Shown here: in pieces, positions 21,991 to 33,129 of the stretch | Layout: every line of letters begins with the position of its first letter | Numbering within the stretch: the first letter of the stretch is position 1 | Assembly: GCA_008711295.1 (NCBI GenBank) | Contig: VUYV01000622.1 | Coordinates: 62,001 to 126,000, forward strand | Source: Anarhynchus alexandrinus | Lineage: Eukaryota; Chordata; Aves; Charadriiformes; Charadriidae | Direction of reading: 5' to 3' | Length of the DNA stretch: 64,000 bases | The notes under the pieces: model-generated | Told to the model about the DNA's origin: nothing | The model's database searches: none | What the model saw: only the letters and a program-made list of their open reading frames with translations | Made by a program: the position numbers and the translations under genes

Positions 21991-24900
21991 GTGTAGGCTA
22001 CTGCAGACCAATGCAGCTCATAAAACTCACCTTGTATGTGCACTAGCCCACCTGTGCTACCTTTATCCATCAAACCTCAGGCTTTTTCACATCACAGGGT
22101 AACGATCCCATCCCCAAGGCTGCACACAGCTCCTCCTGGCCATGCAAAGGGAGGATATGAGCTGCTCCAAGGTCACAGTATCACCAAGCAATTTACTGAA
22201 CCCAACAGTGGCAAATTCCCTTTGTACTCAAATGCCAATCTCTGCTGCATTACGGATGACACTAAGTCTATGTTTGTCCACCACAGCCCTTCATCCCCGG
22301 TAGCCACAGTGCTCAGGCTGTATAAGGACTAACACTGCCCCAATCCCCTTTGTTATGGCAGGGTGGAGGCATGGGTCTTCTGGGGAGACAGTGGGAGCAG
22401 CATGCACGTGTTTTATGACTTTTCTCACTACGCAAAGGCCCTACAAATCCCCCATCTTCAGGGAAGATCTGCATATCCCCATCACACCCACAAGACCTAA
22501 GCACACACAGGCTGGGAGGGCGTGAGTGAGGAGTGCACTGTGGGGCTGGCACGTCCATGTTGCCCAGCCACAGAGAACCTATAATTAATGAGTCAACTGC
22601 CATGGCACCCTTCCTTTCACGTCTTGAGCTGTGGTATCACGACACTTGGAGGAGCTCCTTTCCATTAAACCTTCCCCCTTTGCCACCCAGGTCTGTCCAA
22701 GAACTCACCCCTTTGCACTGCATGTTGTCTGGTGGTCCATTTACATCTACCAAGGGCAAAACATCAGAGACATCCTGGTCTGTCACTGTGAAGAACTATA
22801 TGCCTTCGCAGTTTTCTACCAGCCACCTCTAGAAACCTTCAGCCAGGAAATAAAAGTAGAGAGCACAGTAGCAGCTGAGGGGTCCTGGTAGGTTTTGCAA
22901 ATGAAAACCATTGTCCTCTCCTTGTCCTCTTCTCCTTATAACCGGAACAATGTGCGTGGGGCATTTTCAAACAAAACGACTTCAGATTAATCATCTCATG
23001 TGCTCTTTGAAAAGGTGCCAAAGAAAGAATGAGGAGAAAGAGAAAACATGTCTACCAGATGGATGCCAGCTCCCCTGGGATGCTTCACAGCCCCAGGTGT
23101 TGGTTAGCATCACACCTACACACTCTGCTTCATGGGCTGGGCTTGGTTTCACTACTCTCTTTATTTTTAGCCACACTTTCAAGAAAGGAGAAGAAACCAC
23201 CTCAGAATCTCTGCAGCTTCCTGAAGCCCTTGAGAAAGAGAGAGCTGAGGAGCAAGCAGGCAGCTGGGAGGGCCACAGCCCTCCTCCCGCTGAAGGCTCC
23301 AGCCAGCCTGGGAGATACCTTTGCCTGTCTTCCAGTCCACATCCAGGAACAATGGTCATCGAATCGGCTTGACCAGGTGCTGGGGAAGCACGTGGGAGTG
23401 CAAAATGCCAATGGCTTGCAGATCTGCTCTGCCAGGTCTTCTCCAGGCTAGGGAGCAAGTGTGACACTCGGGTTCCTTCTCCAGGAAGGAAAGCAAGAGG
23501 GTTCCATAGCAGAGGGTTTCTGGCTCCACCAACAGTGCCTGCTGTTGCTGACTAACTGCCTGGTAGAGTCAATATATTGAGAAAATAATGACCAGAGGGA
23601 ATCACTGTGGTGTTTTTGCCTTTAAGGCACATGACTTGCCAGCATGCAACTCCATGGCGATCAAGGGACCACCAACTTACCGGGCTAGGTCCCAGGTCAG
23701 GAGAGAAGGTTCTGACTAAACCCACGGCCTTCCTGGAGTAGCTGCTTTGGAGAAGGGGCTTCTGGTGCAGGACATGGGTTCATGTTGGCTGTCCATCCCC
23801 ATCTGGATTGATGCATCTGAGAGCTGGTACTGCTTTGGCCCTGAAGATGCTTGGGCAGCTCTCCTAACTGACTGCTCCTGATGCACGTCACAGCTGGCAA
23901 TGCCCTCACATCTCCACGAGCCTGCGAGCAGCCACAAGTGCCTGCATGTCGCCTGTCTCCACTGAGGGCTATGATGAAGAGCTGTACCCTGACAAGTTCC
24001 AGTGTGGAACAGGGCTGTGTCCTGGCTCTGCCCACGGTGCAGGCACAGGCGTCACTCCTTCTGCATGTTACCCCTTCTGCAGCCATCCTGCTGGTGATGT
24101 GCGGTGCAGATCCAGCAATGCCCAGCCCAGCTATTTCAGCAGAGACAGCATTTTTTACATGGGCCTAGCCACTATTTGGATAGGAGACGTAAGGAAAAAC
24201 CAGGTGCTGGAGGAAGTGGTTTGGGTGATTTAGTAGGTGGCGTCTTCCCTCCAAGTTAGCAGCACACTGAATCTCCTCGGCAGGGAGTTCGGGGCTCTCC
24301 GCCACTGCAGGTGTTGCTATTTTAATGACATCCCAAGCTTACTGCTTGTGGTCACCCAAGATCCCACTTCTTGCAAGTGCAAAGGTGTTAGGTCCAGTGT
24401 CCTGAGCAGGCTCCAGTCCTCAGCAGTTATGCTCTGCTGAGCCAAGAGCTGCAGGAATTTCCGCTGGACACATTATTCTTCACTCTCTTTTCCCACTATG
24501 ACTACTGAGCAGTTTTCGCATGTGCCAGAAAACAGCACTTACAGAGGCATATCAAACACAAATGCTTCCTATTGCCTTGAAAGATCTTTTCTTGTTTCGT
24601 TCCATGCTCTCTCTCCAAGATCCGCCAACCCTGGAGTGTTTACTTCACCTTGCTTGTGTAATTTCTCTGCTCAGCTGTTGGCTTCACTCTCCTCCAACTC
24701 GCCCCGGGTTGCGCGGGTCACAGCCATCCCTAGCTTTGGCTGAATTAGTCCATCAGGCCAGACCCCATCTGCCCTGCTCTCCATTGCCACCCAGGAAGGT
24801 ACCAACTGCACCTTGGTCCTTGACAGAAGATCCCAGCTGCTTCCAGAAAGGAAATAATCGATTATGAGACCAACATTAATGAAATATGAGATTGTGACTT

Positions 24901-25074
24901 GGGACAGACTAAAGCCATAGAAAGCATTTTAAATAATTCACCATCCTGAAAGCAAAGCATATTAGTGGGAAGGATGTTCAGGCCCTTTCACAATGGCATT
25001 AACTTCTGTGTAACCAGAGCTGATGCTGTGAGCTGACAGCAAAATGAGACTACTGCTCGGTAGGGAATCCTAGG
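21991..25074. other. Non-coding stretch, no gene seen
   Basis: Open frames reach about 158 codons (22991-23467 minus) but lie opposite similar plus-strand frames and show no motif. Composition is average with frequent CAGG/CCTG words. No recognisable repeat, RNA or splice-bounded open segment stands out. Confidence 0.5.
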
Positions 25075-25480
25075 CATTTCAAAATGTATTTGAAAATCAA
25101 TGTTTTCCCCACACCCCTCCCCAAAAAATTATTTGCAAACATTAAAATATTTTGTTTTGGTAGTATCTCATACAAGAAAATAAAATCCAAAATTAAACAA
25201 AAACACAAAATGCTGAAACAAATCACAAAGCCCACAAAGACCATTTTGCCAAATGCTGGCAAAACATTCAGCCAGATCATTGCCTTCTGCAGAAATGCTT
25301 CTATTTTGGCAAACTCACGTTTTTTCGGGGGCAGACCGATCCACCAGAGACTTCTGAACCCACGGCAACGGCAGCTGAAGAGAGACGCTGCGTGGGAGGC
25401 GATGTTTAAAATGTTGCCGTTTTGTTTTTCACTTGAAACCACTCCAAGGGCCGCAGGGAAGATGTTCAAGAGCAAGAATT
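25075..25480. other. Strand-skewed region open on both strands
   Basis: A plus frame of 165 codons (25084-25581) and a minus frame of 141 codons (25050-25475) overlap almost fully, in a segment that is AT-rich in its first half. This follows from skew: between about 25130 and 25300 the plus strand is rich in A and C and poor in T, which removes stops on both strands. The perfect dyad TTTTGCCA-N5-TGGCAAAA spans 25244-25264. Neither protein has a recognisable motif: the plus product is Lys-rich at its start, and the minus product has a Phe/Ile/Leu-rich hydrophobic run. It may be a decayed coding copy or only skewed sequence. Confidence 0.3.
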
Positions 25481-25785
25481 GTGCTTTGGTTTTCTGGCAA
25501 AGTCGCTGTCAGCACCTGGGCACAGAGCGTGGGGTTACCCAGAAAACCTCTGCTTGTTCACAAACGCCCCGGGAAGGGTGAATGTCGCCTGGGCAATTAC
25601 TTTAAATTTATCTCAGCAATTAAATGCAATTATGTTCACAGGGCAGATGCATTTGTATTGGTTAAGCTAAGCTTAGCCCAAGAAGTTGTTGAGGATGTTA
25701 TGCTGTGAGAAGTTGTGTGTTGTGCTTCCGCCGCTCTCAGTGCCGGGACGGCAGCAGGAAAGGACCCTCATGCCAGGCAAGGGAC

Positions 25786-25818
25786 ATCTTCATTATCTTC
25801 ATTATTCATATCTTCATT
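25786..25818 (+). repeat. ATCTTCATT tandem repeat
   Basis: The 9-mer ATCTTCATT is present at 25786-25794, 25795-25803 and 25810-25818; the last two are separated by ATTCAT. A small minisatellite-like array. Confidence 0.85.
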
Positions 25819-26395
25819 ATGGAGGCAGCTCTTCATAGGCGAAAAGTGTTTCTTTGGGGTTGGTGGACAGGCGTGAATGAACGATGCACAAATGGCATGA
25901 GGCTGCTAGCTCTGACCCTATGGAACTCACATTCATGTACACTGTAGGGCTAGATTACAGTCATGGGTCCGCCCCAGCGACGTCTTCTCTGAGATGGCAG
26001 AACCTTTCCAGCCTCCTTTGGAGACCACCTGGGCTTCTGGGCATCTGTGGACACCTGTGCAATAACAGCCTCATGGAAAATTCAGAGTCAGTTCCCTTGC
26101 TTGCTGTTGAAATCACTGCGTAAATCCCAGTGGGAAACTCATCTGAGATGTGACAACACTCATGAGACGACACTCCTGCCTACTTCTGCCAGGTCAGGAG
26201 GTCCTGCTACTCGCAAAGGATGCTCTAGCCAAGCAGAGCAAGGAAACACCTACAAAAGAAACACCTTTTGTGGTTTCACCTTAAAAGGTCAGTTATGTTA
26301 CCTGTTGTGCAACGTGCTCAGAACCTACCACAGGTGATTAACGGTCGGGAGTTATTAGATCACACATCGTATAATCCTCCCTGTACCTGGCAACA

Positions 26396-26440
26396 TGATT
26401 AGTTATGATTCATAAATTCCAGCCGTGTTATGATTCCCAA
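26396..26440 (+). promoter_or_regulatory. Repeated TGATT words, PBX/HOX-like
   Basis: GTTATGATTC occurs at 26402-26411 and 26427-26436, and ATGATT occurs again at about 26395-26400. TGATTCAT fits the loose TGATNNAT PBX-HOX composite consensus. The repeat is seen; the binding role is inference. Confidence 0.27.
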
Positions 26441-26642
26441 ACAGACGCGGTATGCTGAAAACTCTCTTCCACAGCTTTTGCAACAGAAAAGCATGGGGGA
26501 TTGATACAGGCAGCAAGTGAGACCCTCCTTAGGCTGACACCCACGTCTGGGGGCAACAGTGAGAAGGTGGGGTCCTGTGTCCTTAATTTTGAGGACACAA
26601 CAGGGTTCCCCACACCCTTCCCCACTGAGATGCTCTGAGATA

Positions 26643-26709
26643 CACGAGCCACTGCTCGTGCTGGGAGGTGGCGGAGGACAGGGGGGACAGAGCAGTGACA
26701 CTGGGGGGG
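26643..26709 (+). repeat. Hairpin followed by G-rich, quadruplex-prone tract
   Basis: CACGAG-N6-CTCGTG at 26643-26660 is an exact dyad. Directly after it, 26663-26686 carries closely spaced G tracts (GGG, GG, GG, GG, GG, then six G), and seven G follow at 26703-26709. This could form a two-tier G-quadruplex on the plus strand. Confidence 0.5.
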
Positions 26710-26719
26710 TGAGAAGAGG

Positions 26720-29084
26720 CAGCCTAGAAGGGGGCACATAGGAAGGAGAGGTCATTAGCTGGTGAGGGAGGGAGGAAGGGCAGAGGAGAACTGAAGTCCA
26801 TCCTCTCTACCTCCACAGCAGTCAGCTCTGGGCTAGGGGTGAGTCACAAGAGAGCTTGATTACAGGGAGCTTGATTTGCGAAGTGGATGCAATTAAAACC
26901 TTGGATCCTCAGCATCGGTTTTAGTAGCCGCGTTAAACTGAATCAGCTGTCCCACTGTGTGCTGTCAAGGGGCTGTTTCTGCTCCTCTGCTTTCTTTGAA
27001 ATGGTCTTGCTGCAGCTCTTTAGGCCGAGGCAAAATCCAGCTGAGCTGCTGAGGGTGTGCAAGACCAGTATCTGTCTTCCCTGAGCATTGAAACAGGAGC
27101 ACAGAACTGGCCTGGGAAGCGCTGAGCTAATCCAGGGAAGAAAAATCCTTCAAAGACTATTAAATGCAAAGACAAAAACAATGCCTCAGGAAGATCTTGA
27201 GTGCAAACTCATGCAGGTGGGCAGCACATACACAGAAATGACCTGAAGGAGTTCCTATGTCATCTTCTTCCAGAGGCCTCTGCTCTGGCCACTTTGCGAG
27301 AGAAGGAATGGGGCTAGCTGGACCCTGGATCTGATTCCAAGTGGTTCTTACCTTAGATGAGATGAATAGCCACCTGTGGATGTGCCTGGATCTCTAGAGA
27401 GTGCTGCAGCCACCCTAAGTACTACTGACAAGTGAGAAACATCAGCTTTGATCCAAGCAGCAGTATTGGTCTTCAGCAGGAACAGCAGGAAAGTCTGGGG
27501 TCAGGAGCAGCCACCGCTTCCCAAAGCTCACCTGCCACTCCTGCATTCCTCAGGCCGGATCTAATACTGACCCCAACAGAGAAGGACCAATGAAGCTGAG
27601 GACATGATGGTCCCATGCCCATCCATCCTGATGTCATTAAAATTTTGCTTTAGAGATGCATCAGTGTCACCAAGTCCACAGGTATAAAACCCCATTAAAT
27701 ATTTCATTTTCATCAATTGCTTTCAGTAAGTGCCTGTTGAGGAATTCATGGGAACGTTTTCTCTTTGACACAGAGATACTTTCAATTATGAAAGATGGCT
27801 AAAAATAAAAGGAAATTATACTGTTCAGACATCTCTGGAGGTGGAGGCAGGAGGGGGAACCGTCAAGGAGAGCCAGGGAAGAGATTTTTGTTAGATGTAA
27901 AGAAAGGCTACTTATTTTTCCCGACAGAAAATGTCAGGAAGCAGCCTGACTTGAGCGTCTGGAATCTGTCAGTCACCTTCTCTATTAATAACTTGGCCTC
28001 AACTATTTAGGGTCTGAGCCAGAGTACCAGAGTTAAGAGTCATGACAGTCTCTTTCTCTGGCTGCAGGGGGTTGGATCACCCTCCTAAATCTCTCAGTTG
28101 TACACATAAGTTTAATGCATATTTTCTTTTTTTTTTTTTTTAAACACAGGAGCCCAGCCTGCAAGACTAAGACGACTCCTTTCGGGCTTTTTTTTATTAC
28201 TGGGAGAGGCTTGGGCTGATAAGCTAGGGCTTCTTACACACTCAGTAAATCTACGGGATGTCCTCATGTTGATAATACATTTACATTTTGTAGTGAAAAT
28301 GACCTGGCTGAGAGCAGGGCTTGGACCTACATGGATCAAACCTTTGAGATAAGAGACTTATTCCCTCTGACAGCCACAACAGGTCGCTTAGCTTCTCCTA
28401 CAGACCATCCAGGGATATGGTTGAGCTGCAGTAACCATCTCTCTACACATTTTTAGCCCTTCACGACATTTCCAAGCTTAAATCTCTTTTAGTGAGTAAT
28501 ACAGCTTGCATTACCAGGGGTATTACCTTGGGCTTGGAAAGTGCTCTCCCTCAGCTCCCCATGCTAACACAGCAGGGTGGAATCTCTCTCTGACGCTCCT
28601 CTCTCAAGATGAGTACCCAGGAACCCCATTCCTCTAATTTCTAGGTGATATAAGCTGGGTAAGATGTTTTCCCATGTTCTTCAGAAAATGTAAGTCTTAC
28701 AGGGTGTTTTGCAGGGCCACTCGCTGACCTGGCCGGCAGCCAAGTCGCACCACCATTTAACGGGCAGCCATCCTGCCCATCATTTTCCTCCACTCAAAGT
28801 CAATTTTGAGTTCTTGGGATTTTCTTAAATACAACTCAGTCCACTAATGCCACAGCGAAGCTGGGGATGGCCTACCTCCCAGCCACCGTTAGGCCAGTTG
28901 GTTGGGAAACATGGAAATAAACCTCATTTCTGGAGGAGTCCGACCTTTCCCATGCACTGACCCTAAAATGATTTCCCACCAGATCTCAAAGCTGACTCAA
29001 GTTTTGAGTGCTAAGCTACTCCTTTGCTGATGCCTGTTCATCAGCAGCGATAAAATAAGGAAAATGTTCAAATAAATTACTCAC
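26720..29084. other. Non-coding stretch, no gene seen
   Basis: No long frames; most are under 75 codons. A T-rich run at 28122-28141 (20 pyrimidines) is followed after about 60 bp by a second T-rich patch near 28190. Neither is joined to a recognisable retroposon. AT content rises towards 28.9 kb. Confidence 0.5.
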
Positions 29085-29268
29085 CTCTGTTATCATCTCA
29101 GGGACATGGAAGAAGGGAGAGCCACAGAAGATAAATGCAAGTCCTGTGATGATGCACTTCTTGAAGAGCTCCAGTGTTGCTGTGATCAAGGCAGCATAAC
29201 TGCTTGAAGAACGCAGAAAGGAGAAGATGTCAGGGAAAAGCAGCGACCTCGGTGCAGCAAGGAATACA
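29085..29268 (-). CDS. Best internal coding-exon candidate; membrane-type peptide, gene not recognised
   Basis: On the minus strand a strong acceptor (T-rich tract ending TTTGGTGTTTCAG, AG at 29270-29269) and a strong donor (ATAACAGAG then GTGAGTAA) enclose 184 nt. One base completes a codon and 61 codons stay open to the donor (exit phase 0). The peptide starts VFLAAPRSLLFPDIFSFLRS and continues SSSYAALITATLELFKKC, IITGLAFIFCGSPFF and HVPEMITE. A hydrophobic run over roughly residues 39-53, preceded by KK, looks like a membrane helix. The other two frames are closed early. I do not recognise the family. Caution: the plus strand opposite has its own acceptor-like TCTCAG and a short acidic frame, and an antisense of acidic sequence looks hydrophobic, so coding status is unproven. 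Confidence 0.3.
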
Positions 29269-29289
29269 CTGAAACACCAAACAAAGGTT

Positions 29290-32200
29290 TAATTAAAAAG
29301 GGAATGTAACTAACTGATGGGGGTAATTGTGTGTGCCTCTGCGGTCTCACTGCTGCTGTTTTCTCTGCCCCTGACATGCATGGCACAGATTTAGGGCTCT
29401 TGGTTAACATCTGGATCTCCAGTTTCACGTGAGATGCAAATTCTGCAACAATTTTCAAGTGCTCTGAAGGCTCCAAGGCTGCTGTACAGACTGATGATGT
29501 GGGCTTGCCTCTAAGTGAACCCTATACATTTGCCTCCAGAAAATCAGTGGACTCATTCCACTTTTAAAGGCCAATATATTCTTTTTAAGTGACCTTGGTT
29601 TTTTTTCAAGCCACATCCTCCAGCAACTTACACCATGGAGGGTCTTTGTTGATGACAATGTCAGGTTTGAAACAACATCAGTGCACTCATACCTGAACCT
29701 GTCCAACTTCTCTAAGTAATTAAAAATGCCCTATAGTTTGGGGCTTTTTAATAGCAGGCTCATCTGCTGAGAACGATGAGACACACGCCATGTCTGAGAA
29801 TACGGCTAGACCCATCTGAACAAACACGGCGCTGGGCAGCGGTCACCTTTCTGGGCTGGTCTTCAGTGGACAGGCTATCCTACCCACAGCCATGAAGAAC
29901 ATCACCATATTGAGAGGCCCCTGCTGTAAAGAGACAGGGATGTGTCCCTTTGCTTCGTGAGAGCTGAAATCAGTTGAAGCCCTGATGCAGCTCGGCTTTA
30001 GAGCACGTACTAAGTGGCCTTAAATGAGCTATTGCTTTCAAAGCAAACCAAATTGTTCCAAGGAAGTGCTACACAGTTATCAATTTGCCAGAGCCCAAAC
30101 AAAATATGGACAACTTCCCAGAAGTCAATGTCCACAGGAAATTTCAGACACATGTTTGCATCATCCCTTTAATTAAATGATGCACGCTCAGTACAAGCTT
30201 CTATCCTTAGTAAAAATCAGTGTTACTAATATAAATGAAGAAAAGACATCAAATTGATAGGGGATGGAGTTAAATGAGTCCCCCAGACTGTGGGATGTCA
30301 CTGCTGAGTGTCACCGAGCCATTAATCCAGTGTACAGGACAACAAGAGGTGACAATACAGAGCCCTAACCCATTGCTCCATCACTTGGGCTGTGCTGGGA
30401 AGAAATCCTTGCTCCGCCACTCCCCACAAGACTGAACTACAACCTAATTTAAGTTCCTAACTGAACCTATATATAACATACTAGGTGATTTTGATCCGCT
30501 CTGGCCTTGAATAAAACGTGTCTTGCACTCCATACAGGTGACTGGTGAAAAGGGGAGAGCCGGAAAATACAACACTGAAGCTACAGAAGATCTATGGGTG
30601 TTTGTTATGTCTGTTTCTTCTCCACTGCGAATCAAAGTCACAGGAAGAATATTAAAATTACCACAACAGGGCACAGTCTCGTTCTGTAGACGGGAGCTGA
30701 AAGGTCTCTAGACCTTTCTTCCCTCCACAGCGCCTGTTTTTATACATGCCTTTAGCAAAGCTCTAATTGGACTGGGCTGTATTCTCTGAGCCACAGGCGC
30801 TAATTTTCAATGATCAGAGGTTTAATTAGCCACTGTCTTCCTTGCACTGTAAGCAACCATTTTAAGTTAAGAATATTGCGCATGTTTGGTGTTTTTGGAG
30901 AACATTCCTATGTTAACTCAAATGGAAAAGCATCTTCAGCATAGTGCATTTTCAGCAAAATTACCACTAAGCAGTGAAATGGTCCAACTAGTCCCTGGTA
31001 CAACTTCTTCCGTTAGCAGATGTGTTGAGCCCTGGGAGTTTAAGGTGTTGTTGCACGAACTTTGGCCTCGCACTTTTGCTTGTTCTCAGTTTTCCTGAGG
31101 TAGCAGATAATCGGTGCTTTCCTTCTACACAGCTGGACTTGATCACTTATTAGGGGGAAAAAAATGTCCTCTGCTAGCCAGCAGTCTTCACCTGTCTGCT
31201 GTCACATTTATAAGAGGAAGGCTGCGGGGTGATTTCAAGGTAGGCATCTTCTCATTGCATGCAAACAGCTTTTTATCAGGACTATTCCCTGCACAAGAGG
31301 TTTGCTTACACGGGCTCCTTTCCCTCGTGAGCAGCAATGAAAGTGAAGTATAATGTTGCCCTGGGAGGCAAGAGAAAATAGGAACCATAATGAAGCTGGA
31401 TGGCAAGGGAGAGATGTTCTGCAGGAGCTGTGCTGTAACTGGGCTCGTGATCGACAGTGACCTTCAGAGAAGAAGAGGGAAGAATTCAGACCTCCTGTGA
31501 AGAGGGGACTATTTCCCATTACTCCCATTACTTTTCTTTTTTTTTTTTTTCCAAACTTGTCATCTCTCTGCCAGATCTAAAGAGTAACGCTTCAAACGAA
31601 CAGGCTTCACCTGTAGTTTTGCCTGGGAAGCCACAAAACGATGGGCACAAAGTACAATTAGGAAGTAATCATGCAAAAAGCTCCTGCCATGGGAAATGAC
31701 CCAGCATGGCACAAGATCGCGTGCGGAGTTCTGCACATTGTAAGCGTGGATTTCCTGGGTGCAATAAGCTGGCGAAGCTGCAGCTATTTGATATATGCAC
31801 ACTCAATTTAGCTCCTGCACAACCAGCAGCAATGTGCTGGGTTGCTCTGGAAATCTCTCCCTGGATGTCCTGCAGCCTCCGGACCATCTCTTCACTTTGA
31901 ATTGCAAACAGGGAACAGTCAGTCTGGCTGCAAGGGGAAGGGATGGTGCTGGCTTCTCAGAGCATGCTGCACTGGGGTTTTCCTCCCAAAGGAACGCAAA
32001 TCGCTTTATTGCTTGTTCACTCTGTGCTGGTCCTGAATAAATACCTCGGGGACCTCAGGGAAGGGCTATAGAAATACTGAAGATGTTCCTAGACATGAGA
32101 ATTGTGCATGTCACATCTCAATGAGATATGAAAGACTGCTTCCCATAACTGATGGGCCTTTTTTCATGTAGCAAACATGGTGCCCATCTCCTTACTTTAC

Positions 32201-32970
32201 TGATGCCAGCTTCTGGCTGGGAGAATGCATTTAACTTCAAGAAGACAGTGTTGCATTAACAGACAGGCTATCCGAGGGCACTGGTTCACGTGCTCAGCTT
32301 GCTGCCATGCTTCATCTAGGCGGCAGCTGGGACATGCTCATTTCAGGAGCGCTGCTGGATTTCAGTTGGTCCTCAAAGGACCACTAATGGCACTGCTTCA
32401 AGGCTGGAGCTAACCAATGACATGCACTGGGGTACAGCAGAGGCAGACTGGCTGTTGGGAGAGGCTCTTTGCTCAAATAACCCCTAGGAGAAAGAGTTGT
32501 GTCTGTGTGCCACCAGTTACGCTGAAGCTAGGTAACTGTTACAGCAGGATTCCCAGCTGCTTTCCCCTCTTTTCTCTTTACATTCCTCTTGTCTTCCAAT
32601 GATACAAGGCAACTGTAACATCACCAAAAGCATCTTCACCAGCCCTGCGAAGCTCTGTGCAACTTAGGCGCTTATGTGGAGCTAGAGATGTCTTCAGGTA
32701 TGCTTTGGGATGGAGGGCATGGTGAAGCATGCCTTCCATCAGGAGTCATACCAGCATCAGGAGACACGTGGCAAGGGAACGGTGCAAAAATTGCCTGGTT
32801 CAAGCATGCCCTTTGTAGTTTTTGGCCTCATACAGGCAGGAGAACAGGCAGCTGGGCTGCCTCTCCAGCTGAAGGAGCTACAGAGGCAGCCCAAGAGCGG
32901 CTTAGCTCTTACAGAGATGTACCTGTATCCTGTGACAGACAGAGGAGCTCATCTCCAACAAAGGACCTAT
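29290..32970. other. Non-coding stretch, no gene seen
   Basis: Short frames only. 30770-30830 is an AT-rich block with CTAATTGG, GCTAATTTTC and TTTAATTAGCC words that reads like a conserved non-coding element. 31531-31552 is a 22-nt pyrimidine run. Around 32045-32080, GACCTCAGGGAAGGGCTATA followed by GAAATAC is weakly like an old L3/CR1-type tail. No recognisable transcript. Confidence 0.5.
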
Positions 32971-32976
32971 CATATT

Positions 32977-33025
32977 GAGAAAAAGGAAAAAAAAAAAGGG
33001 AGGGGGAAAGAAAGGAAAAAAGAAA
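32977..33025 (+). repeat. 49-nt homopurine tract
   Basis: Every base from 32977 to 33025 is A or G (an A-rich block, a G-rich centre AGGGAGGGGG, then A-rich with GG again), giving a rough mirror layout that can favour triplex (H-DNA). It makes the last 20 residues of a 107-codon plus frame Lys-rich, which explains that frame's odd end. Confidence 0.85.
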
Positions 33026-33126
33026 CCTTCTAACATTCAACTAAATATTTCCTAAAGCTGCCTAGTAAGGTGATGTGTAGATGACCAAGATGCAATAACA
33101 TGTTCGGTCATTCGCTGTTTCTTACT

Positions 33127-33127
33127 N
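33127..33127. other. Single ambiguous base (N)
   Basis: An isolated N in otherwise ordinary sequence; an uncalled position rather than a scaffold gap. Confidence 0.95.
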
Positions 33128-33129
33128 AG

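Noticed and set aside
29490..29540. CTGATGATG resembling a C-box of a C/D snoRNA
   Set aside because: No D box (CTGA) at a suitable distance and no terminal stem.
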